Source of the DNA: Apis mellifera
Taxonomy: Eukaryota > Arthropoda > Insecta > Hymenoptera > Apidae
DNA: 64,000 nucleotides
Reading direction: 5' to 3'
Assembly: GCF_003254395.2 (NCBI RefSeq)
Contig: NC_037640.1
Coordinates: 840,501 to 904,500 of the forward strand
Shown here: piece after piece, positions 12,878 to 25,929 of the stretch
How the letters are laid out: each line of letters starts with the position of its first letter
Numbering within the stretch: position 1 is the first letter of the stretch
Notes under the pieces: generated by a model
The model's database searches: none
Told to the model about the DNA's origin: nothing
What the model saw: only the letters and a program-made list of their open reading frames with translations
Made by a program: the position numbers and the translations under genes

Positions 12878-14079
12878 TATTCATAGATATATATAAAATA
12901 TTTCACCAAAAATATTATAACCGATATCATCGAACATATTAATGATATCATATACCTTTGATATAATGATATCAAAGAATTTTTTTTTTTTAATTGTGAA
13001 TATGAATCTTTCAGAATATGTAATAAGAAAAAAATAGTTTTTCTGCATAAAATTAAAATTAAATAAATATACAATAATACAAAAATAAGTACGAAAATAA
13101 TATAAAATAGTATAATACAAGATATAAATAAAGAAAACAAAGAACAAACAAAAAAACAAATTGTAATGGCAATATATTTTATGAATTCTTACTCATAATC
13201 AACCGATAGCTATGATTGCTTATGTACATTAACTTATGCTATGGTCTTTCTTATGTACATTAACATATATAACATATAACTATTTTGTTTACAGTTGACT
13301 CGATTTGTTAAACATATTATAGACTTTTAGAAATAAAGAAACATTAAGCAAGAGAAAATAGAAGAAAGATCTTCTTTAAGATCATCATAGTATCTATAAA
13401 CAATAATTTTCTCATAGTAACTTTCTTGTTAATTTCGAAAGATTTATATATTATTATTTATAATAATTAACAATTATTTTTAATTTCATATTTGTTTTAA
13501 TTTTTGTTTCAAAATTTATATTTTTATATTTATATTTTCATATTTTTATACTTTAGTCTATTTATTTTATTTTTAATCCTATTTAATTTAAAATTACATT
13601 TAATATTAGTATTTAATACTAAACTTCAGTTTAATATTATTTCTATTAAATTAAATTTATTAGACAATACAGTATGTCATAGAAAAGAACAGACAAGACA
13701 ACATGAAATATAATTCAAATAATCAAACAAATGTGAGGAAAAAACTAGAATTGGTATGCTTTTTCATCTTTTATTGTAAATAATCAGAATTTTGATTATA
13801 TTCATCTATTTTTCTAAATCATAAACATAATTTACAAAAGTTCAGATTCTGATGAAGATATGCTATAATCCTTGAAAATGAAATGATCTTGATGTATTGA
13901 AAAAAATTTTCATTGTTAATAAATAATAAAAAATATTATTCATGGATTTTATATAGAAAAAAAAATTATATTCAGTGGATCAAGTTTATTGATAGCAATT
14001 CGAGAAAAAATATTATTTCCATAAAAATGATCCAAATTGTATATTTTATTATATAATATGGATTTTTAATGGAACAGGT
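12483..14079. other. AT-rich DNA with microsatellite and low-complexity frames
   Basis: Overlapping minus-strand frames at 12802-13140 and 12881-13159 run through the (TA)n tract and are rich in Ile/Tyr/Phe from T-rich sequence; I do not call them genes. The motif CTTATGTACATTAAC occurs twice at about 13218 and 13251. The segment 13660-13760 is somewhat less repetitive and could be upstream sequence of the Sailor-like scrap at 14.1 kb. Confidence 0.45.
12816..12873. repeat. Compound microsatellite (ATGC)n-(AT)n
   Basis: ATGCATGCATGCATG followed by GTG and an uninterrupted (TA)n tract to 12873. Confidence 0.95.
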
Positions 14080-14480
14080 ATAAAAACAGATAAAAAAATT
14101 TTTATTAAAAAAAAAACGACATGGCGAGAAAGATATTTAAAAACATTATAATATAGAAGAGAAGGGAGAAACATAATATATCATGATATAAAAACGTAAA
14201 CATAAAACATAATACAAAGTGAAGAAATTTGCATATTACAAAATAAAAGATCTTTGCCGTAAATTATTCAAATGGAAAGAATTTATAGAAAATATAAATT
14301 TGATTTTCAAAATTGAAAATACAAACGAAGATTATCATGGCCAAATGGATTCTACAAATTTTGAAAAATAGGCAAGAAAGCAATTAAAATTGAATATTCC
14401 CGAATAAATGATTATAACCACGGATAACACTCTATATCATATAATTCAAATTAAAAGTTCTTAAAAAATTATATGAAAAA
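14080..14480 (+). pseudogene. Sailor-like DDE transposase, central scrap (copy E)
   Basis: A plus-strand frame around 14235-14350 reads FIENINLIFKIENTNEDYHG and continues QMDSTNFEK, then (after a TAG where Trp is expected) ARKQLKLNIPE, then TTDNTLYHIIQIK. This is the family's central block: GG-L-F-SK-T-DYHxxMNxxxFEKWF, then LPxNSVIVMDNAPYHS. The Asp of TTDN (codon 14423-14425) is the second catalytic residue. A looser GEKDI-EEKGE-YI piece upstream near 14110-14180 fits the GLKNPSGKGxRLI block. Nothing after 14480 is readable as the C-terminal domain. Confidence 0.65.
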
Positions 14481-17400
14481 ATTCTGTGTATCTTGATCTT
14501 GCTCCTTTTTTAATGATCTCATTATAGATCTCTTCATCAGATAAATTTAGATATTCAGTGTATCCAATAATATTAAATGTTCTGTTTTATTGACATCTGT
14601 TATTCTAATTGTTATTTTTAATTTTTTATTTGTTGAGATATGATTATTTCGTTGTATATCAACGAATTTCGTTTAATCTTTATTTTTATAGTTTATCTAT
14701 CACAATTGTCACAAAATATTGCAAATTTTTCTGTAACCTAAGATAAAATATCTTAGCAATTATTTTCCAGAATAATTCTAAAAAGATTGAATTCGAAAAA
14801 AATTCATCAAAATTTCTTAAAAAGTTTGCAAAAGTTCTCAAAAAGTTTCATAATTTTCGATTAATATTAATTGATTTCAAATGAATTCCTCAAAGATTAT
14901 TTTTAAAAAATTTTATATAAATGTATTTTAAAAAAAAAATTGTTTTAATAAATAAATTATTAAACAAGAAAAAAATTTTTAACAAAGAAAAAATTCACAA
15001 ATATCTTTCTAAAAATTTTTAAAGACTATACAATCATGCAATATAATTTTATGTATTCACTTTTTATCATTTTGTCTCTCACTTATTTTAAATAATATTA
15101 TTTTTGTTTTTCTCTTTATTGTTTTCCTATCCTCAGCAAGATTATCGATTTTATTCGAATAATGATAATTTTTACTCGACAACGGTAATCATATTTACAA
15201 TAATAACAATATTAAAAATATTTTTTTAATATTTAAAAAAAACGTCCAAACATATCCATTCAAATATTAGAATAATACAATTTTTTATTTATACAAAATA
15301 TTCAAAATAGGTCTTTTGTATATTAAATATTCTTTTTTTACATTTGCATTATTCTAAACTTGCTATTACATAAAATCAAACAATTATACAATATAGTATA
15401 AATAAAATCAACAATTATATAAAATGAAATCTCTTTCAACAAGATTGTTTCCCTGAATATATTCAACACAATACAATATTCATCAAACAAAAAAAAATTA
15501 ATCTTAAAAAATACATAATCTATATAACTTTTACTTCTTTTTCATGAAATAAAACAAATAAAAGAAAACATAATATATAGAAATTATAAATTACTGCTGG
15601 AATATTATAGCAAAACAAATAAATATAAATATAATTATGCTGAAAAAGCTAAATTATTAAATTAATATTTAAATTAATAAAAATATGATAATCTAACTAG
15701 AAAAAAAAAATTATTATTGAAAATATAAAAATTTACTCAATAAATGTCTACTCATTAATTTCAAATGTAAACAGAATATTGTTAAATAAATTCTTGAATG
15801 ATTATAATATTGATTATAATGATATTATTCTTATTAATAAAAACAAACTAGACCAAAAACATAAATTTCTTCAAAAATTATTTGCTCATAAAAACTTACA
15901 GAGTTCTATTAAATTTAATGAATAAAAAGAATTTTAAATTTCTCAAAAAATTCAAATAGATAATATAATATAAAAATGCATTGAAAACCATTATTAAATA
16001 AAACATTATTCAATATTATTCAATATTATTTAGCAAACAAGAATTTCACTTCATAACAGTTTTTTCATATGGGAAAATAGCAGGAAAATAAGATAAATTA
16101 AATTTTTATATAAAATTATATGATTTGTATCATATTTTCAAAAACTTAAATTCAAAAACTAAAACAACTCAATTTTTATATATTAGTAGGAAATATAAAT
16201 ATACATTATATATAATATTCCAAGTATGTCAAGTATGCCAATTCCAAGTATTCCAAATTAAAGAAACTTATATGTAAACATTAGAAATAGCTTTCTTAAT
16301 AATCCTTGATTCAAAAAATAATTTTGGCTCACAAATAATATTAAAGGAATAAATCATGCTATGTCAAGATTAAAAATTACAAACATATTACAAACCTCAT
16401 AGAAAAACATATAACATTAAAAAAAATTATGTAAGAATAAAAACTATACTTTTGTTGTTATTACTACTATTAATCACTTCTATAAATAAAATAGAATAAT
16501 AAAATGCTAATTTTTTAAGTACAATTATAAATTGATTTTAAAGATAAAAATGAAAATTTTTAAAAGAATTTTTTAAAAATCTATTAACATTAGTAAAACA
16601 AAATTCAAATTTATCTATCAGATTATCAAAATCTACAAACATTAATTCAGAAATAAAACAATCATAGCAAACCTAACAATATTAAATATTAAAAATCTTA
16701 TTATAAAATCAAATTTAAATACAAACAATCTGAAAATAAAAATAAAAATAAAATAATAATAAAAATAACAATAATTATGTTAATAGCAAATTATGTTCAA
16801 ATTTTTAATAAAAGAAAATATTATCTACAATAATACAATTTGCTCTATAAAAATACTTGCTCTATAAAAATAATCCAATTAGAAAATCAGGTTTGATTCA
16901 TATACTATATCATTTCATAAATTTTCATAATATGTACAAAACATTAAAAAAAAAAAATGAAAAATAAAAAACAGTAAACTTCCAATAAGATACCAACATA
17001 AATTCAAAAAACTACGTATGATATATAATAATATATAATATATACATATTGTAGAAATATATATACAAATTATATATATTTCTACACCACATAATATACA
17101 ATATATATGCAAATTATATATATTTTTATACTATAACCTTCAATAATAATTTGCAATATATTTAATATATCTTGCAAATATATTAAAAATTGTCATATAA
17201 CCTCAAATAGGCCTAAGTCTAAAAAATAAGTCTATTATTTATATATTCATAAACTTATTCCTCAATAAATATATCTTGCAATTATATATATAAATATATC
17301 TTGCAACAATCAAAATACATGAAAAATTTATAAAAGATTCAATGAACTATTATTATATTTCAAACAATATAATCTATGATGCATATATTTAGATTTATAT

Positions 17401-17639
17401 AAAGATACCCAAAATATAAAATTTATTTCTAATATCTGTTGACATAAAAATGCAAGATTATGATAGAATAAATTTTATATATTTAAACATAGTGCGACTA
17501 TAGGACTTTTCTATAAGTTCATAAAGAAGAATTTTTTCAATCATCTATGTAAAATACATAATAAAAATTCATTATAACGAAAATTAAAAAAAAATTAAAA
17601 ATTTATAAAAATTTTCCAATAAAAAATGGAAGATTATCT
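14481..17639. other. AT-rich DNA, no gene supported
   Basis: Long A/T-rich stretch. Part of 15.8-16.7 kb might belong to an old LINE because RT motifs follow at 17.6-17.8 kb in the same orientation, but I cannot follow a protein. The open frame 16915-17112 (minus) is low complexity. Short ATATATTT-rich repeats occur at 17030-17135. Confidence 0.4.
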
Positions 17640-17760
17640 CACTTAATCTTATTTACAATTATAACATATACCTCAGAATATATACTAAATTTATTTGATA
17701 TGAATAATAAAAACAAATCACTATTAATATATGCAGATGATTTTTACATGTATTACATGA
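17640..17760 (+). pseudogene. LINE reverse transcriptase fragment with YADD box
   Basis: The translation of about 17660-17750 gives SEYILNLFDMNNKNKSLLIY and then ADDFYMYY. YADD (codons 17730-17741) is the core of the RT palm active site, here in the hydrophobic context LLIYADDF. About 30 codons earlier, LSHLILFTIITYTSEY lies where LINEs have GSPLSPILFNIYT-DLE. Both agree in spacing and orientation. The surrounding frames are broken. It may be the downstream part of a LINE related to the one at 7.8 kb or a separate insertion. Confidence 0.5.
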
Positions 17761-18371
17761 TTTTTATATGTATTATTTTATAATACATATAAAATGTAAT
17801 CCATTAAAATTAAAATTTTCAAGAATTATATTAAAAAATTAAAAATCTTATATTATATATGAAAATTAAAAATAAAAGAAATATAAAACAAATCTATCAA
17901 AAAAAAAATCAGACTCTCAACTATCAAAAAAAAAAAAAAAAAAAAAGAAATCCAAGCTTATATATAAAACCAAAACATTTTATATAAAATCTAAAATTAA
18001 TATAATAATATAATATAATGTAATAATATAATATTAATAAAATAAATATCTAGAATTATTTTAAAATATAATATAAATTGTATCTAGAAGTTTATATATG
18101 TAAATAAAAAACCTAAATTAAAAAAAAATTTATTTTAATTAAAATGAATCTACATTAAAAACACGCAAATAAATATTCTTTACTAAGAATCTTAGCATGA
18201 AATTGAAAGTACTTATTTAATTTACAAATATTTAATATAATCAATTTTCAATTGTAAGTGTTCTAATATAACACAAACATATGATGCAAAAATACAAAAA
18301 AATATTTGGAAAAAAATCCTTAATAATATATTTACAAAAGGTTTAAATTAAACTAAAACTATTATTTTATT

Positions 18372-18442
<71 letters not shown>

Positions 18443-20399
18443 CTATTAAAATAATTAATATAATTAACATAATTAAACTTATCAAGATTCTTTATATGTT
18501 ATATATCCATGCACTATTATAATTGAATTTATTGAAACTTACACTCTTATAATTAAATCTAATAAAGTTATAATCTTTTCTTCATTACAAGCTCCCAATT
18601 CAGATTCGTTCGAAAGTTCTAACTGTTCTAACAATTCTATCGATCTGTCTATCGATTTGCACTCTACTTCTGACTTATTCAGTGGAGCCAACATAATTTT
18701 CGAATTTCAATAAAAACCCTCAACAAAAAGAATTAACACTAAATTTTATGAAAAATAAAAAATAAAAAGAATTATGTGATTCAAACAGAGTTATTATTAT
18801 CTCTTTTTTTCTAAATACGATAATAAAAATGCATATTTGCCTATTAAATGCAACAAAAAATGATTTTTTATAAAATCATCTTTTATAAAATTTTCAAAAT
18901 CAAAGAGATTATGTATGTATATTATAATATTATAATATTATATTGTATTATATATATTATATTAATATATATTAATTATATTATATTATATATTATATTA
19001 TATTATAATATTATATTGTAATTATATATAATTTTATTTAAATTATATTAAAAAAAATAAATTTAAAAATAATTAAAAAATTAAATAATTAAAAATTAGA
19101 ATTAAAATTGAAAAAGAAATTAATAAAAAAAAAAATTGCAACAGAAATTAGCAAAAGAAAATTAAAAATGAATTGAGAATGAAAAGATATAATTTAACAC
19201 TTTAATTAATTGTATTATATGATAGTTATATATTTAATTCATTTATTATAATTTATTATAAATAATTTAATAAATAATATTTATTATAAACAAATATATT
19301 ATAAAGTAATATATATGTTTTATAAATATAAATATAATATTTTTATAAATATTTTTATTTTATTTATAATAAGCTTTGTTTGTTAATTTTAAATTTTTAT
19401 TTATTATTTTTTATTATTGTTAAAGATTTTATGATATAATCTTTAAAAAATAAAAAATAATAAAAGAAAAATTATTTATTTTAATTTTTTTTTACAAATT
19501 AATACTTTAAAAATATTTCAATACTGCTGAAAAAATAATTTATGTTGATAAAGCGAAAAATCTCTAAAATAAATTGGTAGCAGTGTAATATATATCGCGT
19601 CGGTGTCAAATATATATGTATGTATATAGAGATACGAATCATTACAAAGAATGTATAATTGAAATGTATTAAAATTCGATATTAGTATTTATTACGATTA
19701 TAGTTATGAATAATAAATATTAATAAATATTTTTTTTATTTATATTTTTCAACATAATATATTTATTTTATCTTATTATATCCATTATTATATCCTTATA
19801 ACAGCAGAGTTTTGCTTCATGTTCTATAATACGTAGAGTACATAGAAGAAACCAATTTTAAAAAACATTTAAATAAATGTCCATAAAAAATTGAAGCTTT
19901 GGTTCAAAACATCATTTTTTTTAAATTTTAAAATAATATTATTTAATTATTTTATGAATATTTTTATTTTACTTATAATATCCTTATTTATATTTCAAAA
20001 ATTTTATTTAAAATATAAAAAACAATTATTTATTTTAACTTATTTTAATTTATTTTAAATGTATATTTATCGATAATAATTATATAAAATATAAAAGTTG
20101 AAATCTAATGTTGAAATTTATTTTTAAAAATTATATATCTTTAAAATCTATAAATAAAATTTTATTGAAAAATATTTTATCTCGATGCTAAAAAAATAAT
20201 TTATATTGATATTGATTATATCTTTGAAAAAGTATATGTATATTGTTTTATTTTATTAACTTTCTAGTTGAAGAAAATAAATAAAAAATAAAAACAAATT
20301 TTTGTTATCAGATAAATTAAAAATAGGTTAAATATTTAGTGATTAGACAATATTATTGCATTCAAATACTACTTAAAATTATTATATAAAATTATTATT
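17761..20399. other. AT-rich DNA, microsatellite and AT palindromes
   Basis: Includes a poly-A run at about 17927-17946 and a long (AT)n tract at 18377-18438. There is a slightly GC-richer patch at 18590-18700 and a dense TATATTATATTA region at 18920-19030 able to fold back on itself. No open frame above 60 codons. Confidence 0.45.
18377..18438. repeat. (AT)n microsatellite
   Basis: 62 bases of uninterrupted AT dinucleotide. Confidence 0.98.
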
Positions 20400-20830
20400 A
20401 TATATCAAATCTTGCTAATTTTTTATCATAATTATTTAATTTTTTATAAAATAAAGTTTTCATATCAATAAATTTAAATATTATATTTCTTGTTTGCGAT
20501 ATAATTTGGGTTCCATATCGTTTTATTTGGATTCAATTCATAATAATAAAATAAGATTTTGAAAAATTATTATATTTTTTGATTTTATTATCTATTACGA
20601 AATATAATCAGTTCTGTATTGCTTTAAAATATTTAATAATTCTGTTTTTAACACATCATTGCAAAGGTTATTTTTAAACTAATTATTATATTTTATTTTT
20701 TTATATTATATTTTATTTTATTTTTTTTTAATTTTCTGTTAGAAGCTATTATAAAGTAATATTCATGATTACTATCAGATTCTCTTTGAGTTTATTCAAA
20801 ATTTCTTTTTAAATCAATAATGTTATCTAA
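20400..20830 (-). pseudogene. Sailor-like DDE transposase, C-terminal scrap (copy C)
   Basis: On the minus strand, LNKLKENLIVIMNI near 20815-20775 fits the block before and at the second catalytic Asp (L-EN-IVIMDNASYHS). Near 20550-20500, QIKRYGTQIISQTRN fits NPIEMIWAQIKNYVA, with the Glu lost. The DNA aligns with copy B at 4060-4520 in the same order, with shared stretches such as ATAATCAGTTCTGTATTGCT (C) and the equivalent in B. All frames are interrupted. Confidence 0.55.
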
Positions 20831-21282
20831 ATGTTACCGAAGTTAGTTTTTTATAAAAATTATTACTTTTTTTTTTTTAAAACCGTGTTCAAGAAAATGA
20901 TTATTACTTTTGGTATATTATATTTTCGCTTGGCAAAAGTGATATATACCTAAAAAATACAATTTTCGAATTATCATTATAAAAACATTGCAAAGACATT
21001 CTGATCAATTATGAAATCTTTTATCTTTATAATTTCGATCGATAGAGAGCAGTTATATCGTTTTTTTTTCTGAATATTGCACTGTATTGTGGCTAAAATA
21101 TATTATTATTAGTTGTGTTCTTTTCCTCAAAGTGAATAAGTGTTTTAATGAAATGAAAAATAATATTTGCGTTGTTATTTTGTTTATATTTAACATGCAA
21201 CTATTATTTGTATCAATGTAAATATGAATTGTTAATATTTCAAATTATATTTTATTATAATTTTAATTATTTTAACAAATCA

Positions 21283-21338
<56 letters not shown>

Positions 21339-23920
21339 ATATCATATATAATATATATTTTATATTATATATAATATATATTTTATATCATTTTTCTTTT
21401 CATTAATTTTTTTTTTCTTTTGAATTGAACTATTATCAAAATGTTAAAATTAAAAATGAACTTTATGCTGTGAATTTTATAAATTTTATTAATCTATTGT
21501 TCATATTTTGAATTATGCCATTTTATAATATTAAATTTAACTTATATCATTATATATATATAAAATTTATTTTTATAATATTTTAAATTGCGCTAATAAT
21601 AATACCAAGATATTCTTATCAAAAACAGATGTTATATACAATGGAATAATGTATCAATGAATAAATCATTATTGTCATTTTTAAATAAAATAGTGATTTG
21701 ATGTATATTATTTCTACATCTGATCATAGTATTAAGAAAATTAAAAACTAAAAATTATTGTATATTTTCAATAATGATTAAGTTAATAATTCAAAATGAT
21801 TCTTCAAAAAAATTTTGATTGTTTTTTTAATAGCTATTTCTCTATAGTATAAACGAAAATAATAATTAAATGATTGAAAAGAGATAATGTAAGAAAAGAA
21901 AACAAAAGACAATTAGATGAAGAAAAATTTTTAGAAATTCTGAAAAACTTTATATATTATATTTAAGAAAATGGAAAAAATATATGAACATATAAATTTC
22001 ACTGCAGATAATAGAAATGAAGCAAATCGAAATTTTTAAAAATTATTAATTTAATAAATATTTTTAAAAAATATACAAAGGGAATGAGAATTCATAATGA
22101 AATTATCAAATTTAAATATCATTATTCAACTATTAAAGAAGATAAAAATTTTAATTTTTAACATTTATTTTCATATGAATAGAGTATAACCATATAGAAT
22201 ATATAAAAAAATTACATTTTTAAGATCGCTGGATATAAATAAGCAATTGACTAATAAAAATAGTTTGAAAAAAGAAAAACAAATACTGGATTTTCAGGGT
22301 GACTTAAGATGAATATATAAAAGTAAACAAATAGGATTTCAAAATAAAAGGAAGCGAAATTTCGAAATTTTATTAATAGTAAAATTGAATCTCACTATTT
22401 AAAAATATTTAAAAAATATTTAAATTACATAAGAAATTTTTAAATTATGAAATTATTATATATTAAAAATAATAAAAATTTATCTAACGAAATTATAAAA
22501 AATAACGAGATTATTAGAAAATAAAAAATAATATTTATCTTTTACTTTGATTTAATTATATTTGATTGCATAAAAAATATAATATGTATTGAAAAAAAAA
22601 CATAATTTATATGAATTATTAAAAATACTAATAAAAATGAAAAAAAAATTATATTTAATTGCTATAATTAATATCAGATATAAAAAGAATTAGTTCATAA
22701 AAAGAAACATTTATTTTAAAAATAAATGTAATGTCTATATGATATGCAAACAGTTATGTCATTAAAAGTTTCATGTTATCATTTTATTATAAAAATGAAA
22801 TGAATTATTATAATTTAACAATATATGATTTTTATTCTTAATATTTTTTTTTATTATTGAAATAGAAGAAAGAGGAAATGAAAAGTTGTTTCTTTTTAGT
22901 ATATTAACTATTAGTTGAAAAAAATGATAAAATCCATGATAAAATTATAGATATTATTTTCTATTCAGTTAATTGTTAACTTAATAAAAATATTATTTTA
23001 AGGAATTATTATAATTCATATTATAAAGATAATCTTAATTTATGTTAAATGCTATAATTTAAGTATTATCAATATTGAACATTAATTTATTTTATCATAA
23101 TTATATCGTGGAATAGCTATTCAAATTTAAATATTACATTTTTATAATGATAATAATATGCAATTATTATTTTATTTGCGAGAAACTTTTATTTTTCGAA
23201 ATTTTATATAAATTTTGATTGATTTATTAATAAAAAATTTCATATATTGTTATAAAATAAAATAACAATTTTTTAAATAAAATACATTTTTATTTTCTTA
23301 TCCTTGAACGTTATGTAACTTCATTCAATTTATTTTATTTTTATCATCTGAAATCAATTTAAACTTTATTTGAATATAATTCAAATTCAATTTCGAACAT
23401 ACATATCATGGATAATTGATTCACATATTATCTAAATAATTATTTGATGCTTAGTTTCTCCTTTAAATTGTTTTAATTTTGTTTAAATAATTTTATTGTT
23501 ATATAATTTTATTTTATTTTTAATATTAAAAGTAAACAATTTTTTAAAGAAATCCTTGGAATACGATATAAAAATATTAAAAAACTTTTGAAAAAATAAG
23601 ATGTTAAAATTCTTAAGTATAAATATGAAAGTTCTGTTTTATATATTTTATATTATATCAAATCACATAAGTCTCATGAAATTTTCTTAAAAAAGAAATT
23701 AAACTATTATACTTAATTATGTCAAAATATTATTGAATAAAACGATTTATTTATAAAAATTAAAAAGTATATTTAAATTATACTAATTTTTATCCTATTT
23801 TTGGAAATAATAAATTATTAAATATTATATCTTCAATATATTATGTATATTATGTATATATGACTTGTATTAATAAACAAAAAGAGTCAAATGATGTCCA
23901 TCGTATATATACATGCTTAC
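20831..23920. other. AT-rich DNA, nothing recognised
   Basis: Includes an (AT)n tract at 21289-21335 flanked by imperfect TATATTTTATAT repeats to about 21390. No open frame above 60 codons and no recognisable protein motif. Confidence 0.45.
21289..21335. repeat. (AT)n microsatellite
   Basis: About 47 bases of AT dinucleotide, followed by several copies of a TATATAATATATTTTATATC-like unit to about 21390. Confidence 0.95.
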
Positions 23921-23997
23921 CTTATTCTTCACCGCTTGAATTACTGAAGAAATTACACAAGTTATGTCTATTAATGGCAATAAAAAATGCCAAGTAT
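23921..23997 (-). other. Candidate internal exon (unrecognised protein)
   Basis: On the minus strand the acceptor-like TTTTATTCAG precedes a 77-base segment that ends at a consensus donor GTAAGC (23915-23920). One frame is open throughout and reads TWHFLLPLIDITCVISSVIQ then AVKNK, a plausible hydrophobic helix. The segment is GC-richer than its surroundings. I do not recognise the protein. In DNA this rich in A/T, splice-like signals are common by chance, so this is a hypothesis only. Confidence 0.25.
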
Positions 23998-25220
23998 CTG
24001 AATAAAACAGTGTAGATTCAGATACATTTTTTTTTATATTCATATTAAATATAAAATATTTAATTATTATTAAAATTAAATTATTATTAAAATATTATAT
24101 TTTCTAAAACAATAAAAAATAAAATATATAAAACTAACTAAAATTCATTATATATAAAGATTTTATAATATTTTTTAGATAACTATTATAATTAAAAAAT
24201 ATATTCATATACTTTTGAATATATATCTTCTTTTCACAGAATTCGCAGTCGAAAGATCGCAGGATTTGAACTATTAACTATTATTATTGGTATCCTATAG
24301 GCTTTTGTGTGTGTTCAACATCGTGGACGAATTACTGGAAAACTTATAATCACGTCTACCACTAATTTTCATAAAATATGAATTCAAAAAGAGAAAAAAA
24401 ATTATATGTATGAAAATGTAGAAGAAAGTAATTAATATAAATGTGACAAGACAATGGATACATTAGAGAGGGACTTTAAAATTTTTTAATATTTTCTTCA
24501 AATATTAAAAATTAAGTGAATATGCTTAAACCAAGAGAATTTAAAACAAAAGATATCGAATCCTGCTCTGAAATGAATCCTGAATGACTTTATTTTGAAA
24601 TATCTTATACAATGAAATTTTTGTTAATACATGTTTTTTAAATATATATTCCACATTTGAATATACATTAAATTATAGAATAGAAATAAAAACTTGGTAT
24701 ATTAAAGAAGATATAAAATTATAAAAAAAAATGTATCCAAGACAAATAAGAAAAGAAATGGCTGATTATCATTCAAAAATCTAGATATCACATAACAATA
24801 TTATAAAAAAGTTTTTTTCTAGTCTATTAATAAAATTCTAATTAATAAATTATTATACAATAAAAAATTATTAGTATTGATGAAAATTTAATTTATAGAT
24901 TAAGAAGAAAATTTTAATTTATATTTTAAAATAATATAAAATGGTTATAGAATAAATGTAAAAGAATTTGAGAAATATAATGAAAAATTATATGTAGAAA
25001 ATTATGCATAATATTTCATGTTTCAAACAATTCATAAAATATTAATCTATGAAATTATAAGATTTCTAATTTCTATTAGACAATTTTTCGAACGAGCACG
25101 GCACAAAAATATTAAAAGATTTCAACACAAATAATACATGACAATTCTTACGTACAAATACGAAAAACCTATATGTTCTATAATGTATTATATCAAACTC
25201 TGCTTATTATTATATATATA
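23998..25220. other. AT-rich DNA with one GC-richer unexplained patch
   Basis: The patch at 24235-24365 has clearly higher complexity than its surroundings (for example CGCAGTCGAAAGATCGCAGG and CATCGTGGACGAATTACTGG). I tested it as a tRNA and the T-arm does not pair. One plus frame reads VFNIVDELLENL. The rest is A/T-rich. Confidence 0.4.
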
Positions 25221-25929
25221 TGTTTGCGAGTACTTATTGCTCGCGAAATTTATAAACAGAGATTGTTAAGGAAATTTCCCCAAAGGAGTCCCTTCCTATT
25301 TTTATGACTAGCATCTTTGTTGAACAATGGAAGACTGATGAGTTTATTGGAGAACTATTTTTAAGAATCTCGTCAGCACGTGTGATTGGATATATTTGAT
25401 TGAGCCGATCTTACCACATGGCTGACTCAATGACTGAAGGTTACATTATTTGGTCGAGGAAGTCTATAAGAGAAATGCGCTAAGTTGCACTCGCTTGTCT
25501 TAGGATCTTTGTATACAAATCCAAGTGAAGAGTTTTCCTTGAGCTTGGAGGTGTCATAAGTCAGGCATTGGCTATTGGTTATTGGCGTGCCCTATCGGAA
25601 ATTGTGATTTTTCCAATTGAACTAGGAAGGGATTTTTTCTTTATTGGATACGATTATTTACCGTCACTTTCAAATAATCTCATAGTCGAAGTATCCGATC
25701 ATCGGATATAACAATTGATTTGTGAACACATCGTGTTCTGACTCTCAGACATGATTACATGCGCGACATTATGAGAGATTCTATTATCTAATAGATAAGT
25801 GCTCTGCACGAGTAACTTATATACAGTCCATAACTAAGAAGTATACTTAAGAAATATGAAAAGAACATTCGACAGTCATTAACTTATATCCACCAAATTA
25901 GCATAATATTACTATTGCAGGCGCGAACA
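25221..25929 (+). repeat. 5' LTR of the BEL/Pao-like element
   Basis: Starts TGTTTGCGAGTACTTATTGC and ends GCGAACA, so it has TGT...ACA ends. The second half (from about 25553, GTCATAAGTCAGGCATTGGC) is matched by the 3' LTR. The first half has no clear match there except a short TTTATAAACA[G/T]AG block. The start at 25221 is inferred from the TGT end and the abrupt rise in GC. Confidence 0.65.

Noticed and set aside
12802..13159. 112- and 92-codon frames on the minus strand
   Set aside because: Composed mainly of Ile, Tyr, Phe and Leu from T-rich DNA and the (TA)n microsatellite; no domain.
24235..24330. tRNA-like sequence (AGTTCAAATCC on the minus strand)
   Set aside because: The five-base stem around the T-loop does not pair, and no acceptor or anticodon arm can be drawn.
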